DNA from: Bacillota bacterium | Lineage (GTDB): Bacteria; Bacillota; Dethiobacteria; SKNC01 | NCBI GenBank assembly: GCA_007120745.1 | Contig: SKNC01000133.1 | Span: 1-13,956 of the forward strand | DNA length: 13,956 bases | Direction: 5' to 3' | Notes under the pieces: model-generated | The model's database searches: none | What the model was told of the DNA's origin: nothing | Seen by the model: the letters and a program-made list of their open reading frames with translations, nothing else | Shown: in pieces, positions 1 through 5,782 of the stretch | Layout: every line of letters begins with the position of its first letter | Position numbering within the stretch: position 1 is the first letter of the stretch | Position numbers and translations under genes: made by a program

Positions 1-1176
1 AATCCCCATGGGAACCTCCACCAGTCCGGTATTATTCACTTTACCGGTTAAGGAAAAAATCATGGTCCCTTTGCTTTCTTCGGTGCCTATTTCACTGAAC
101 CATTTAGCTCCCCGACTGATAATCAGGGGAACAGCAGCCCAGGTCTTTACGTTATTCAGCACTGTAGGCCGGTCCCACAGTCCCTTTTCCACAGCATGTA
201 TGAACTTATTGCGGGGCTCACCTATTCTTCCTTCTATGGAGGAAATCAATGCGCTGGATTCTCCGCATACAAAAGCCCCGCCCCCGCGGATTACTTTTAT
301 GTCAAAAGAAAAATCACTGCCCAGTATGTTCTGTCCCAACAGCCCCATTTCCCGAGCCTGCTCCAAAGCTGTGCTGAAGTTTTTCACCGCCAGGGGATAC
401 TCGTTGCGCACATAAATATATCCCTGGGAGGCTCCCACGGCATAAGCGCCGATAATCATCCCCTCCAGAACCAGGTGAGGATTGCCCTCCAGCAGGCTTC
501 TATCCTGAAAGCATCCCGGATCTCCTTCATCAGCATTGCAGATCACATACTTAATATCTCCCTCTGCGGCATAACAGGCTTCCCACTTCCGTCCGGTGGG
601 GAACCCTGCGCCTCCCCGGCCCCTTAACTTGGAAACTTTGATTTCCTCGATGATCTGTTGGGGCTCCATCCCCTTCAGTACACTGGCCAGTGCAGAATAA
701 CCGCCGAGGAACAGGTAATCCCTGATATCCGTAGGTTCCATTTTTCCATTATTGCCAAAAATCATCCGGTGCTGCTTTTTATAAAACGGCACCTCTTCTT
801 CTTTTTCAATTCTTTCGCCGGTTACCGGGTCTACGAACAAAAGCCTTTCCACCACCCGGTCTGACAAAAGGGTTTCCTGGATAATTTCTTCCACATCCTC
901 CGCCGCAACCTTACAATACAGCCGGTTTCCTGGAGTAATCAGCACCAGAGGACCCTGCTCACAGAAACCATGACATCCCGTTATTTTTGTGTTCACTTTG
1001 GCCTGGACTCCCTTTTCCTCCAGGAGCCTCTCGAAGGCAGAGACTACTTCCAGCGCGCCGGAGGCGGAACATCCTGTGCCGCAGCAGATGGAAACAGACA
1101 AACTCCCGGAATCTACGTCCTCCAGGATGGTACTCCTATAGCTATCCAGCTCAGCAGGACTGTTCAACTTCATCAT
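1..1176 (-). CDS. nuoF: NuoF/HydB-type NADH-binding flavoprotein subunit (partial, C-terminus outside window)
   Basis: This is the NADH- and FMN-binding subunit of a soluble or membrane-linked electron-transfer complex (NuoF of complex I, HydB of electron-bifurcating hydrogenase, or the equivalent of a NAD-linked formate or aldehyde dehydrogenase). 392 codons are visible, open to the window edge. An N-terminal thioredoxin-like [2Fe-2S] domain carries Cys31 (or Cys32), Cys36, Cys68 and Cys72 (CCGTGC and GCHGFC), as in HydB-type rather than classical NuoF proteins. The NADH-binding loop RGRGGAGFPTG is at 185-195 and the FMN motif NADEGDPG at 214-221. The later motif GGGAFVCGESSAL at 298-310 has Ser where relatives usually have a second Glu. 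The SLBB and 4Fe-4S domains would follow outside the window. Two adjacent ATGs (1176, 1173) follow a GGGGGGA ribosome site at 1181-1187, and the start overlaps the nuoE end by about 25 nt, implying translational coupling. The family is clear; the partner complex is not. Confidence 0.9.
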   Translation of the reverse strand, partial: MMKLNSPAELDSYRSTILEDVDSGSLSVSICCGTGCSASGALEVVSAFERLLEEKGVQAKVNTKITGCHGFCEQGPLVLITPGNRLYCKVAAEDVEEIIQETLLSDRVVERLLFVDPVTGERIEKEEEVPFYKKQHRMIFGNNGKMEPTDIRDYLFLGGYSALASVLKGMEPQQIIEEIKVSKLRGRGGAGFPTGRKWEACYAAEGDIKYVICNADEGDPGCFQDRSLLEGNPHLVLEGMIIGAYAVGASQGYIYVRNEYPLAVKNFSTALEQAREMGLLGQNILGSDFSFDIKVIRGGGAFVCGESSALISSIEGRIGEPRNKFIHAVEKGLWDRPTVLNNVKTWAAVPLIISRGAKWFSEIGTEESKGTMIFSLTGKVNNTGLVEVPMGI

Positions 1177-1630
1177 CAGATCCCCCCAGCAGCTTTTCTA
1201 TTTTCCGTTGGGTCAGCTTACCGTAATACTTTCCGTCTAACACCAGCAGTGGCCCCAGGGCACAGGCGCCAACGCAGTTAACGGTCTCTACGGTAAATTT
1301 ACCGTCCCCGGTAGTTTCTCCGGGCTTTATGTTCAATTTTTGAGTCACATTTTCCAGCATCCGGGGAGCTCCCCTGACGTGACAGGCGGTCCCCATGCAT
1401 ATCTGAACTTCATGTTCTCCCCGGGGTTCCAGCCGAAATGAGGTGTAAAAGGTGGCCAGGCTGTAAAGCCGGCTCACCGGCACTTCAATTTCATCGGAAA
1501 CATGCCTGATTACCTCTTCCGGAAGATATCTAATTTCAGCGCTGATATCCTGGAGAAGAGCGATAATCGCTTCCCGGTCATCCCTGTACTTTTCAATAAT
1601 TCCATTCACTTTCTCAAAATCTACCTTCAT
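1151..1630 (-). CDS. nuoE: NuoE/HydC-type [2Fe-2S] thioredoxin-like subunit
   Basis: This 159-residue protein matches the 24-kDa NuoE / HydC family in length. It passes electrons between the NuoF-type flavin and other iron-sulfur centres. An N-terminal helical region (about 1-70, with the family-typical pattern LPEEVIRHVSDEIEVPVSR) precedes a thioredoxin-like [2Fe-2S] domain whose ligands are Cys78, Cys83, Cys119 and Cys123 (CMGTAC and CVGAC). It lies 28 nt after the ferredoxin gene and overlaps the nuoF-type gene, so the three form one operon. No convincing Shine-Dalgarno precedes the ATG at 1630. Instead the start codon sits in the loop of a 7-bp inverted repeat, so translation may depend on coupling to the upstream gene. 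The family is certain; whether the complex is a hydrogenase, formate dehydrogenase or aldehyde oxidoreductase is unknown. Confidence 0.92.
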   Translation of the reverse strand: MKVDFEKVNGIIEKYRDDREAIIALLQDISAEIRYLPEEVIRHVSDEIEVPVSRLYSLATFYTSFRLEPRGEHEVQICMGTACHVRGAPRMLENVTQKLNIKPGETTGDGKFTVETVNCVGACALGPLLVLDGKYYGKLTQRKIEKLLGGSDDEVEQSC

Positions 1631-1644
1631 AATAAACAGGTAGA
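1620..1644 (-). repeat. Inverted repeat enclosing the nuoE start codon
   Basis: A perfect 7-bp inverted repeat (TCTACCT at 1620-1626, AGGTAGA at 1638-1644) has an 11-nt spacer. In the minus-strand transcript the ATG of the NuoE-like gene lies in the loop. No good Shine-Dalgarno is present upstream, so the structure could modulate initiation. The stem is short and chance occurrence is possible. Confidence 0.35.
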
Positions 1645-1658
1645 AAATTTAAAGGTTG

Positions 1659-2165
1659 CTAGCTGCTCTTTAAATATTCTACCATAAATTCCCTCCTTTT
1701 CTCCTTGGTCAGCTGGTCTGCCGAGGTAAACAGAAGTGCCCTGGTAGGACAGGTGCTAACACAGGCGGGAATCTGCCCTTTGGATAGCCGTTCTACACAG
1801 AGGTCACATTTAAAAACGGCTTTCTGATCCGGAGATAAGGCAATGGCTCCAAAAGGGCACACCAGCACACAGGACTTGCAGCCTATGCACAGTTCATCAT
1901 CAATAAGTACGGCTTCTCCCAGTTCTTTTTTTGTAATGGCTTCGGTGGGACAAACATTTAAACAGGGAGGTTCTTCGCAATGCCGGCACTGCAGTGGAAG
2001 ATTCATGCCTTCAGAGGTTTCTACTGCAATACGGCTTTTAGGTAGAGGCTTTTCAGAAACTGCTGTGAGTAGATTTTTTGTTTTTGAATGTTCTACCGCA
2101 CAGGAAAGTTCACAGGTATGGCATCCCACACATTTCTTTACATCCACCACAATCATTTCTTTCAT
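1659..2165 (-). CDS. HycB/CooF-type ferredoxin-like subunit with four [4Fe-4S] clusters
   Basis: This 168-residue electron-transfer protein has sixteen cysteines in four groups: 12, 15, 18, 22; 60, 63, 68, 72; 93, 96, 99, 103; and 120, 123, 135, 139. The pattern matches the HycB/CooF/DmsB-like family, which carries four [4Fe-4S] clusters and connects a catalytic subunit to another redox partner. No signal peptide or membrane segment is seen, so it should be cytoplasmic. It is the first gene of the leftward operon with nuoE and nuoF. I chose the ATG at 2165 over a GTG at 2171 because the ribosome site GAAAGGGG (2173-2180) is 7 nt from the ATG but only 1 nt from the GTG. The partner enzyme (formate dehydrogenase, hydrogenase or tungsten aldehyde oxidoreductase) is not in the window, so the substrate cannot be assigned. 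Confidence 0.92.
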   Translation of the reverse strand: MKEMIVVDVKKCVGCHTCELSCAVEHSKTKNLLTAVSEKPLPKSRIAVETSEGMNLPLQCRHCEEPPCLNVCPTEAITKKELGEAVLIDDELCIGCKSCVLVCPFGAIALSPDQKAVFKCDLCVERLSKGQIPACVSTCPTRALLFTSADQLTKEKRREFMVEYLKSS

Positions 2166-2368
2166 TTTCACACCCCTTTCTTCATAAAATCAACCTCGTT
2201 CCCTGGTAATAAAACTGTATAGAAAAATCACTGTTTATTAGTTTGAAAAAGTATTATTTATTTTTTTTAATTCTACCCCTGGCAAAAAAAAACCTTCTAT
2301 TAAATATATAATTCTTTTAACAATTAGACGTGTTCACTCCCGGTATTTAATACTTTCTTTCCGCTATC

Positions 2369-2397
2369 TTTACACTAACACCCCTAATATTTGTCAA
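2369..2397 (-). promoter_or_regulatory. Predicted sigma-A promoter for the ferredoxin-nuoE-nuoF operon
   Basis: On the minus strand a perfect TTGACA (2397-2392) is followed by a 17-bp spacer and TGTAAA (2374-2369, 4 of 6). Its -35 box shares five base pairs with the -35 box of the pckA promoter, so RNA polymerase could probably occupy only one at a time. Confidence 0.45.
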
Positions 2398-2418
2398 GCT
2401 TCCCAGCAAAATTATAGT
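2391..2418 (+). promoter_or_regulatory. Predicted sigma-A promoter for pckA
   Basis: TTGTCA (2391-2396), a 16-bp spacer and TATAGT (2413-2418) each match the consensus at 5 of 6 positions. Transcription would start near 2425. It is the best plus-strand match between the divergent genes. Confidence 0.5.
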
Positions 2419-2435
2419 AAATCCAGAACCGTTTT

Positions 2436-2478
2436 TTAACATAATAACAATAGCATCATATTTATTAACATACTAACA
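2436..2478 (+). repeat. Pair of 14-bp direct repeats in the pckA leader
   Basis: TTAACATAATAACA (2436-2449) and TTAACATACTAACA (2465-2478) differ at one base and are spaced 29 bp apart, between the predicted pckA start site and the ribosome site. They could be binding sites for a regulator. The region is AT-rich, which raises the chance of coincidence. Confidence 0.35.
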
Positions 2479-2538
2479 CCGCAGTAACGCTCTCGCATCT
2501 ATGGGTAATTACTGCAGTGGGAAAATGAGGAGTGTATT

Positions 2539-4131
2539 ATGACAGAAAGACCTGTTTTTCACTTAGATAATATTGAATCTCTTACGGTGCACCGCAACCT
2601 TCCGGTTCCCAAGCTGCTGGAGGAATCGGTCTGCCGGGGGGAAGGAATTTTAACTTCCAAGGGAGCCCTCAGTGTTTCCACGGGGAAATATACCGGAAGG
2701 TCTCCCCACGATAAGTTCATTGTGGAAGAGCCCGGCACCCGGGACAATATCTGGTGGGGACCGGTAAACCGCCCCATATCAGAGGACAAATTCAACCTGC
2801 TATTAAAAGAAATGTTAGAGTATTTACGGGATAAAGAAATATTTATCTTTGACGGTTCTGCCTGTGTTGAGGAAAAATATCGGATCCCTATACGTTTTAT
2901 CAATGAGTTCTGCTGGCACAACATTTTTGTGCAGCAGCTTTTCTTAAAAGACGGGCAGGCGGGTCGAACCCAGGATGAACCTGGCTTTACCATTCTTTCA
3001 GCCCCCGGTTTTCAGGCAGACCCTGAGAAGCACGGCACCAACTCAGAAGCCTTCATCATCTTGAATTTCAATAAAATGATGGGAATCATCGGGGGGACCC
3101 ATTATGCAGGAGAAATGAAAAAATCTATTTTTTCCGTAATGAATTACCTGCTGCCCTTAAAAAATGTGTTTCCCATGCACTGTTCCGCCAACATGGGAGA
3201 AAACGGGGACACTGCTTTGTTCTTCGGTCTTTCCGGTACCGGCAAAACCACCCTTTCTGCAGACCCGGAGAGGAAACTCATCGGGGATGACCAGCACGGT
3301 TGGCATGACGGAGGGATTTTCAATATTGAAGGGGGATGCTACGCCAAGTGCATTAACCTTTCCCCGGAGTCAGAACCGCAAATTTGGGAGGCCATTCGCT
3401 TCGGAAGCGTTATAGAAAATGTTGTCGTTGACTCTATTACCAGGGCTGTTGATTTTGACAACGACGAGATAACGGAGAATACCCGGGCAGGATTTCCGGT
3501 AGACTTCATTCCCGGCTCAGTTATCCCGGGCGTGGGGCGCCACCCTGAAGTTATCATTTTCTTAACAGCCGATGCCTTTGGAGTGCTTCCTCCCGTGGCC
3601 AGACTCAGCCCGGAGCAGGCCATGTATCATTTCCTTTCCGGATACACCAGTAAACTGGCCGGGACGGAAAGAGGTATTATAGAGCCCCAGGCAACCTTCT
3701 CCACCTGCTTTGCCGCTCCCTTCCTTCCCATGCCGCCGAAAGTTTACGCAGATCTGCTGGGAGAAAAAATAAACCGGCATAGGTCCAGGGTCTACCTGGT
3801 CAACACCGGATGGATCGGCGGTCCGTATGGTGTAGGCCGCAGAATCAGTATTCAAGACACAAGAAATTTAGTGAAAGCGGTTCTGGACGGCAGTATCGAA
3901 GGAGCCAGCTTCCGGCTGGACCCCATATTTAATTTACAGGTGCCGGAAAGCTGCCCCGGCATTCCCAGAGAAATCATGAACCCTCGAAACACCTGGGAAA
4001 ATAAAGATGATTATGATCGTCAGGCCATGGACCTTGCGAAAAGTTTCGTGAAGAACTTCAGGCATTTTCAGGAGCATTCACCGGAACTGGTAAATTACGG
4101 TCCCATGGTAAAAAGTGAAGTGCTGCAGTAA
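2539..4131 (+). CDS. pckA: ATP-dependent phosphoenolpyruvate carboxykinase
   Basis: This 530-residue protein fits the ATP-type PEP carboxykinase family (about 520-540 residues), which converts oxaloacetate plus ATP to PEP, CO2 and ADP in the cytoplasm, or the reverse in some fermenting anaerobes. Visible motifs are the substrate loop TGRSPHDKF (about 52-60), FPMHCSANMG (211-220), the P-loop GLSGTGKTTLS (230-240), the metal-binding kinase-1b region GDDQHGW (249-255, where many relatives have GDDEHGW), the following EGGCYAK stretch and the late GYTSKLAGTERG motif. The ATG at 2539 follows an AGGAG site at 6 nt. The gene stands alone on the plus strand between leftward operons, and its stop codon is 2 nt from the stop of the convergent gene with no room for a terminator. 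Functionally it links to the triose-phosphate products of the long cluster. Identity is very secure. Confidence 0.97.
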   Translation: MTERPVFHLDNIESLTVHRNLPVPKLLEESVCRGEGILTSKGALSVSTGKYTGRSPHDKFIVEEPGTRDNIWWGPVNRPISEDKFNLLLKEMLEYLRDKEIFIFDGSACVEEKYRIPIRFINEFCWHNIFVQQLFLKDGQAGRTQDEPGFTILSAPGFQADPEKHGTNSEAFIILNFNKMMGIIGGTHYAGEMKKSIFSVMNYLLPLKNVFPMHCSANMGENGDTALFFGLSGTGKTTLSADPERKLIGDDQHGWHDGGIFNIEGGCYAKCINLSPESEPQIWEAIRFGSVIENVVVDSITRAVDFDNDEITENTRAGFPVDFIPGSVIPGVGRHPEVIIFLTADAFGVLPPVARLSPEQAMYHFLSGYTSKLAGTERGIIEPQATFSTCFAAPFLPMPPKVYADLLGEKINRHRSRVYLVNTGWIGGPYGVGRRISIQDTRNLVKAVLDGSIEGASFRLDPIFNLQVPESCPGIPREIMNPRNTWENKDDYDRQAMDLAKSFVKNFRHFQEHSPELVNYGPMVKSEVLQ

Positions 4132-4133
4132 AG

Positions 4134-4877
4134 TTAAATCTGCCCCCTGACAGTTAGCGGAGCTTCTTCCTCCGTTATATCTTGATTGATCAGCATTTCC
4201 CGGCGAATAACCTCTTCCCTTCCCTCCGGGGAATTCAAGGATATGATAAATTCCATTTTGTACAGGAAAGGCTCTTCTGCGGTTACCCAAACATTACAGG
4301 TTAAAAGAGTTGTGCTGTAGGAAGAAAGATGCGGATAATAATTTGAGATAAATTTTTCTTTTTCTACAGATTCCAGGGTATAAATTATGAAATAGAACTC
4401 TTCTTCACCTATGGTATATCGGGCAGCCTCAAAGGGCTTTTCCCACTCCATGATGACCTGCTCCAGAATATACGAAGGACTCTGTACAAAACTTTTTAGT
4501 TCTTCCAAATCAATTTCGTTTACAATTTCCCAATCCCCTTCCAGGGGATTTTTTATGAAAAGGTTATCAGCAATCTTATATACATCCAGGTTATAGCCAC
4601 GGAAGTTTCCTATGATTTTGTCAGGATTTACCACTAGCCCTGCAAATTCAATATCGTATTCCCGGTTTTCCTCCTTAATCAGATAATTATAATCATACGT
4701 ACTGTTCATGTTGAGCAGTACGCTTTCAAATATTTCCAGATGATTTACCCTGGAACTGTTATAATAAACTTCGTACAAGTAGCTGCCGCTTACCATTGTA
4801 AAAACAAAAAACATAAAAAGCAAAAAGGCGGTTTCCTTCTGAAAATTCCTTCTCCAATTTGTCCTTGTCCAATTCAT
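4134..4877 (-). CDS. Hypothetical membrane-anchored extracytoplasmic protein
   Basis: I do not recognise this 247-residue protein. An arginine-containing N-terminus (TRTNWRRNFQK) is followed by one hydrophobic segment at about 17-35, giving a likely single-pass anchor with the rest outside the membrane. The exported part is acidic and rich in beta-prone and aromatic stretches. The pattern of short segments such as FAGLVVNPDKIIG, DVYKIADNLFIKNP and GDWEIV vaguely recalls LolA/LppX-like lipid-binding folds. That is only an impression, and no lipobox cysteine is present. The ATG at 4877 has a GGGAG site close upstream. It is last in the leftward series but separated from deoC by 235 nt with a dyad and a REP-like element, so it may have its own promoter. 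It runs tail-to-tail into pckA. Confidence 0.75.
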   Translation of the reverse strand: MNWTRTNWRRNFQKETAFLLFMFFVFTMVSGSYLYEVYYNSSRVNHLEIFESVLLNMNSTYDYNYLIKEENREYDIEFAGLVVNPDKIIGNFRGYNLDVYKIADNLFIKNPLEGDWEIVNEIDLEELKSFVQSPSYILEQVIMEWEKPFEAARYTIGEEEFYFIIYTLESVEKEKFISNYYPHLSSYSTTLLTCNVWVTAEEPFLYKMEFIISLNSPEGREEVIRREMLINQDITEEEAPLTVRGQI

Positions 4878-4935
4878 TTTCAGACTCCCATTCTATAAAT
4901 TTTATTCCAGAAAAAATATATTCACAAAATGCCAT

Positions 4936-4984
4936 AAATATAACCACCTTCTTCAAAAAAAGTGGTTATATTTCCCAGGAAATA
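4936..4984. repeat. Strong 12-bp dyad and overlapping 7-bp dyad upstream of the hypothetical gene
   Basis: AAATATAACCAC (4936-4947) and GTGGTTATATTT (4962-4973) form a perfect 12-bp inverted repeat with a 14-nt spacer. A second dyad, TATTTCC-CA-GGAAATA (4969-4984), overlaps its right arm by five bases. Neither is followed by a clean U-tract on the minus strand, so an operator or alternative RNA structure upstream of the 4134-4877 gene is at least as likely as a terminator for deoC. Confidence 0.5.
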
Positions 4985-5039
4985 CCTGTGATACTGCATG
5001 ATTTTTTAATTGTTTTTTCATTCTTCCTGTTTTCGTCTA

Positions 5040-5078
5040 CGACAGCGGTGAGACAGTGGGGACGGTTCTCAGTTGTCG
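5040..5078. repeat. REP-like hairpin remnant with GGGGACGGT core
   Basis: Two nested pairs of 5-bp arms, CGACA (5040-5044) with TGTCG (5074-5078) and TGAGA (5049-5053) with TCTCA (5067-5071), enclose a loop containing GTGGGGACGGT. It is more GC-rich than the flanking AT-rich spacer. From memory, GGGGACGGTTCT-type palindromes are scattered in many Clostridia genomes, often near REP-associated (IS200-like) transposases. No transposase is visible here. Confidence 0.4.
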
Positions 5079-5112
5079 CAATATCATGCTCCAGGACGGC
5101 GCATGGGGTAAA

Positions 5113-5781
5113 TCAAGAAAATTCTCTGTTTTCTTCCTCCACAATGCTGATACCGGCACTGGTGCCCAGCCTGGAGGCACCGGCATCCAAAAGTTTTCGG
5201 GCAAATGCCAGGGTTCGAATCCCCCCGGACGCTTTAATTTTAATATTGTCTTTTCCAATACTCTTAAGTAAAACAATATCTTCCAGCACCGCTCCTCCAC
5301 CGGAAACAAAACCTGTGGAAGTCTTAATATAAGCAGCTCCGCTATCCATTACTATCCGGCACACTTTTTCTTTTTGTGTTTCGCTCAAAAGAGCCGTTTC
5401 CACAATTACTTTGACCTCCGCCGGATGTGCAGCCTGAACGGTTTCTATAATATCCTTTTCCACCCGGGTAAAGCTTCCTTCTTTAATGGCCCCGATGTCT
5501 GCCACCATATCAATTTCCTCAGCTCCTCTTTCAACCGCCAGCCTGGCCTCAAGCGCCTTAACCTGAGGCAGATTGGCTCCCAGGGGAAATCCTACTACCA
5601 CAGCCAGTTTCACCGGAGTATTTTTCACTCTTTCAAATGCCAGCTTCACATGTACCGGGTTTATGCATACAGCAGCGAAACCATACTGCAGCGCCTGGTC
5701 ACACAGCTCAATGATATCTTTCTCAGCCGCATCTGGTTTAAGAAGGGTATGGTCAATATAAGATGCAATGCTTTTTACCAT
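5113..5781 (-). CDS. deoC: Deoxyribose-phosphate aldolase
   Basis: This 222-residue class I aldolase cleaves 2-deoxyribose-5-phosphate to acetaldehyde and glyceraldehyde-3-phosphate in deoxynucleoside catabolism. Family hallmarks are DHTLLKP (10-16), GFPLGAN (64-70), EEIDMVADIG (88-97, with catalytic Asp91), VIVETALL (125-132), the Schiff-base lysine Lys153 in YIKTSTGF, and Lys183 in KASGGIR. Length and motif order are normal. The ATG at 5781 is 1 nt from the rtcB stop codon, and its ribosome site (GGGGAGGGAG) lies inside the rtcB 3' end, so the two are translationally linked. No deoB (phosphopentomutase), which would supply its substrate from deoxyribose-1-phosphate, is in the window. Its product acetaldehyde is also the expected product of the upstream class II aldolase acting on 5-deoxyribulose-1-phosphate. 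Confidence 0.96.
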   Translation of the reverse strand: MVKSIASYIDHTLLKPDAAEKDIIELCDQALQYGFAAVCINPVHVKLAFERVKNTPVKLAVVVGFPLGANLPQVKALEARLAVERGAEEIDMVADIGAIKEGSFTRVEKDIIETVQAAHPAEVKVIVETALLSETQKEKVCRIVMDSGAAYIKTSTGFVSGGGAVLEDIVLLKSIGKDNIKIKASGGIRTLAFARKLLDAGASRLGTSAGISIVEEENREFS

Positions 5782-5782
5782 A

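Larger units (their letters stand above)
2166..2538. promoter_or_regulatory. Divergent intergenic control region between ferredoxin operon and pckA
   Basis: This AT-rich stretch of about 370 nt has no credible gene. It holds overlapping opposing promoters (next two entries), near-identical 14-bp repeats at 2436-2449 and 2465-2478 (one mismatch), a 9-bp direct repeat ACTAACACC at 2374-2382 and 2472-2480, and the pckA ribosome site AGGAG at 2528-2532, 6 nt before the ATG. The inferred leaders are long: about 110 nt for pckA and about 195 nt for the ferredoxin operon. I recognise no known riboswitch in it. Confidence 0.6.

Noticed and set aside
8..627. Plus-strand open frames near the left edge
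   Set aside because: They are antisense to the nuoF-type gene, whose reading frame is intact with all motifs.
2481..2515. GCAGTAA / TTACTGC inverted repeat in the pckA leader
   Set aside because: Only 7 bp with a 21-nt loop in AT-rich sequence and no terminator or riboswitch features, so I give it no separate call.
4759..4956. 65-codon minus-strand reading frame starting in the dyad loop
   Set aside because: It overlaps the start of the 247-residue membrane protein by about 119 nt in another frame, lacks a clear ribosome site and has no recognisable domain.
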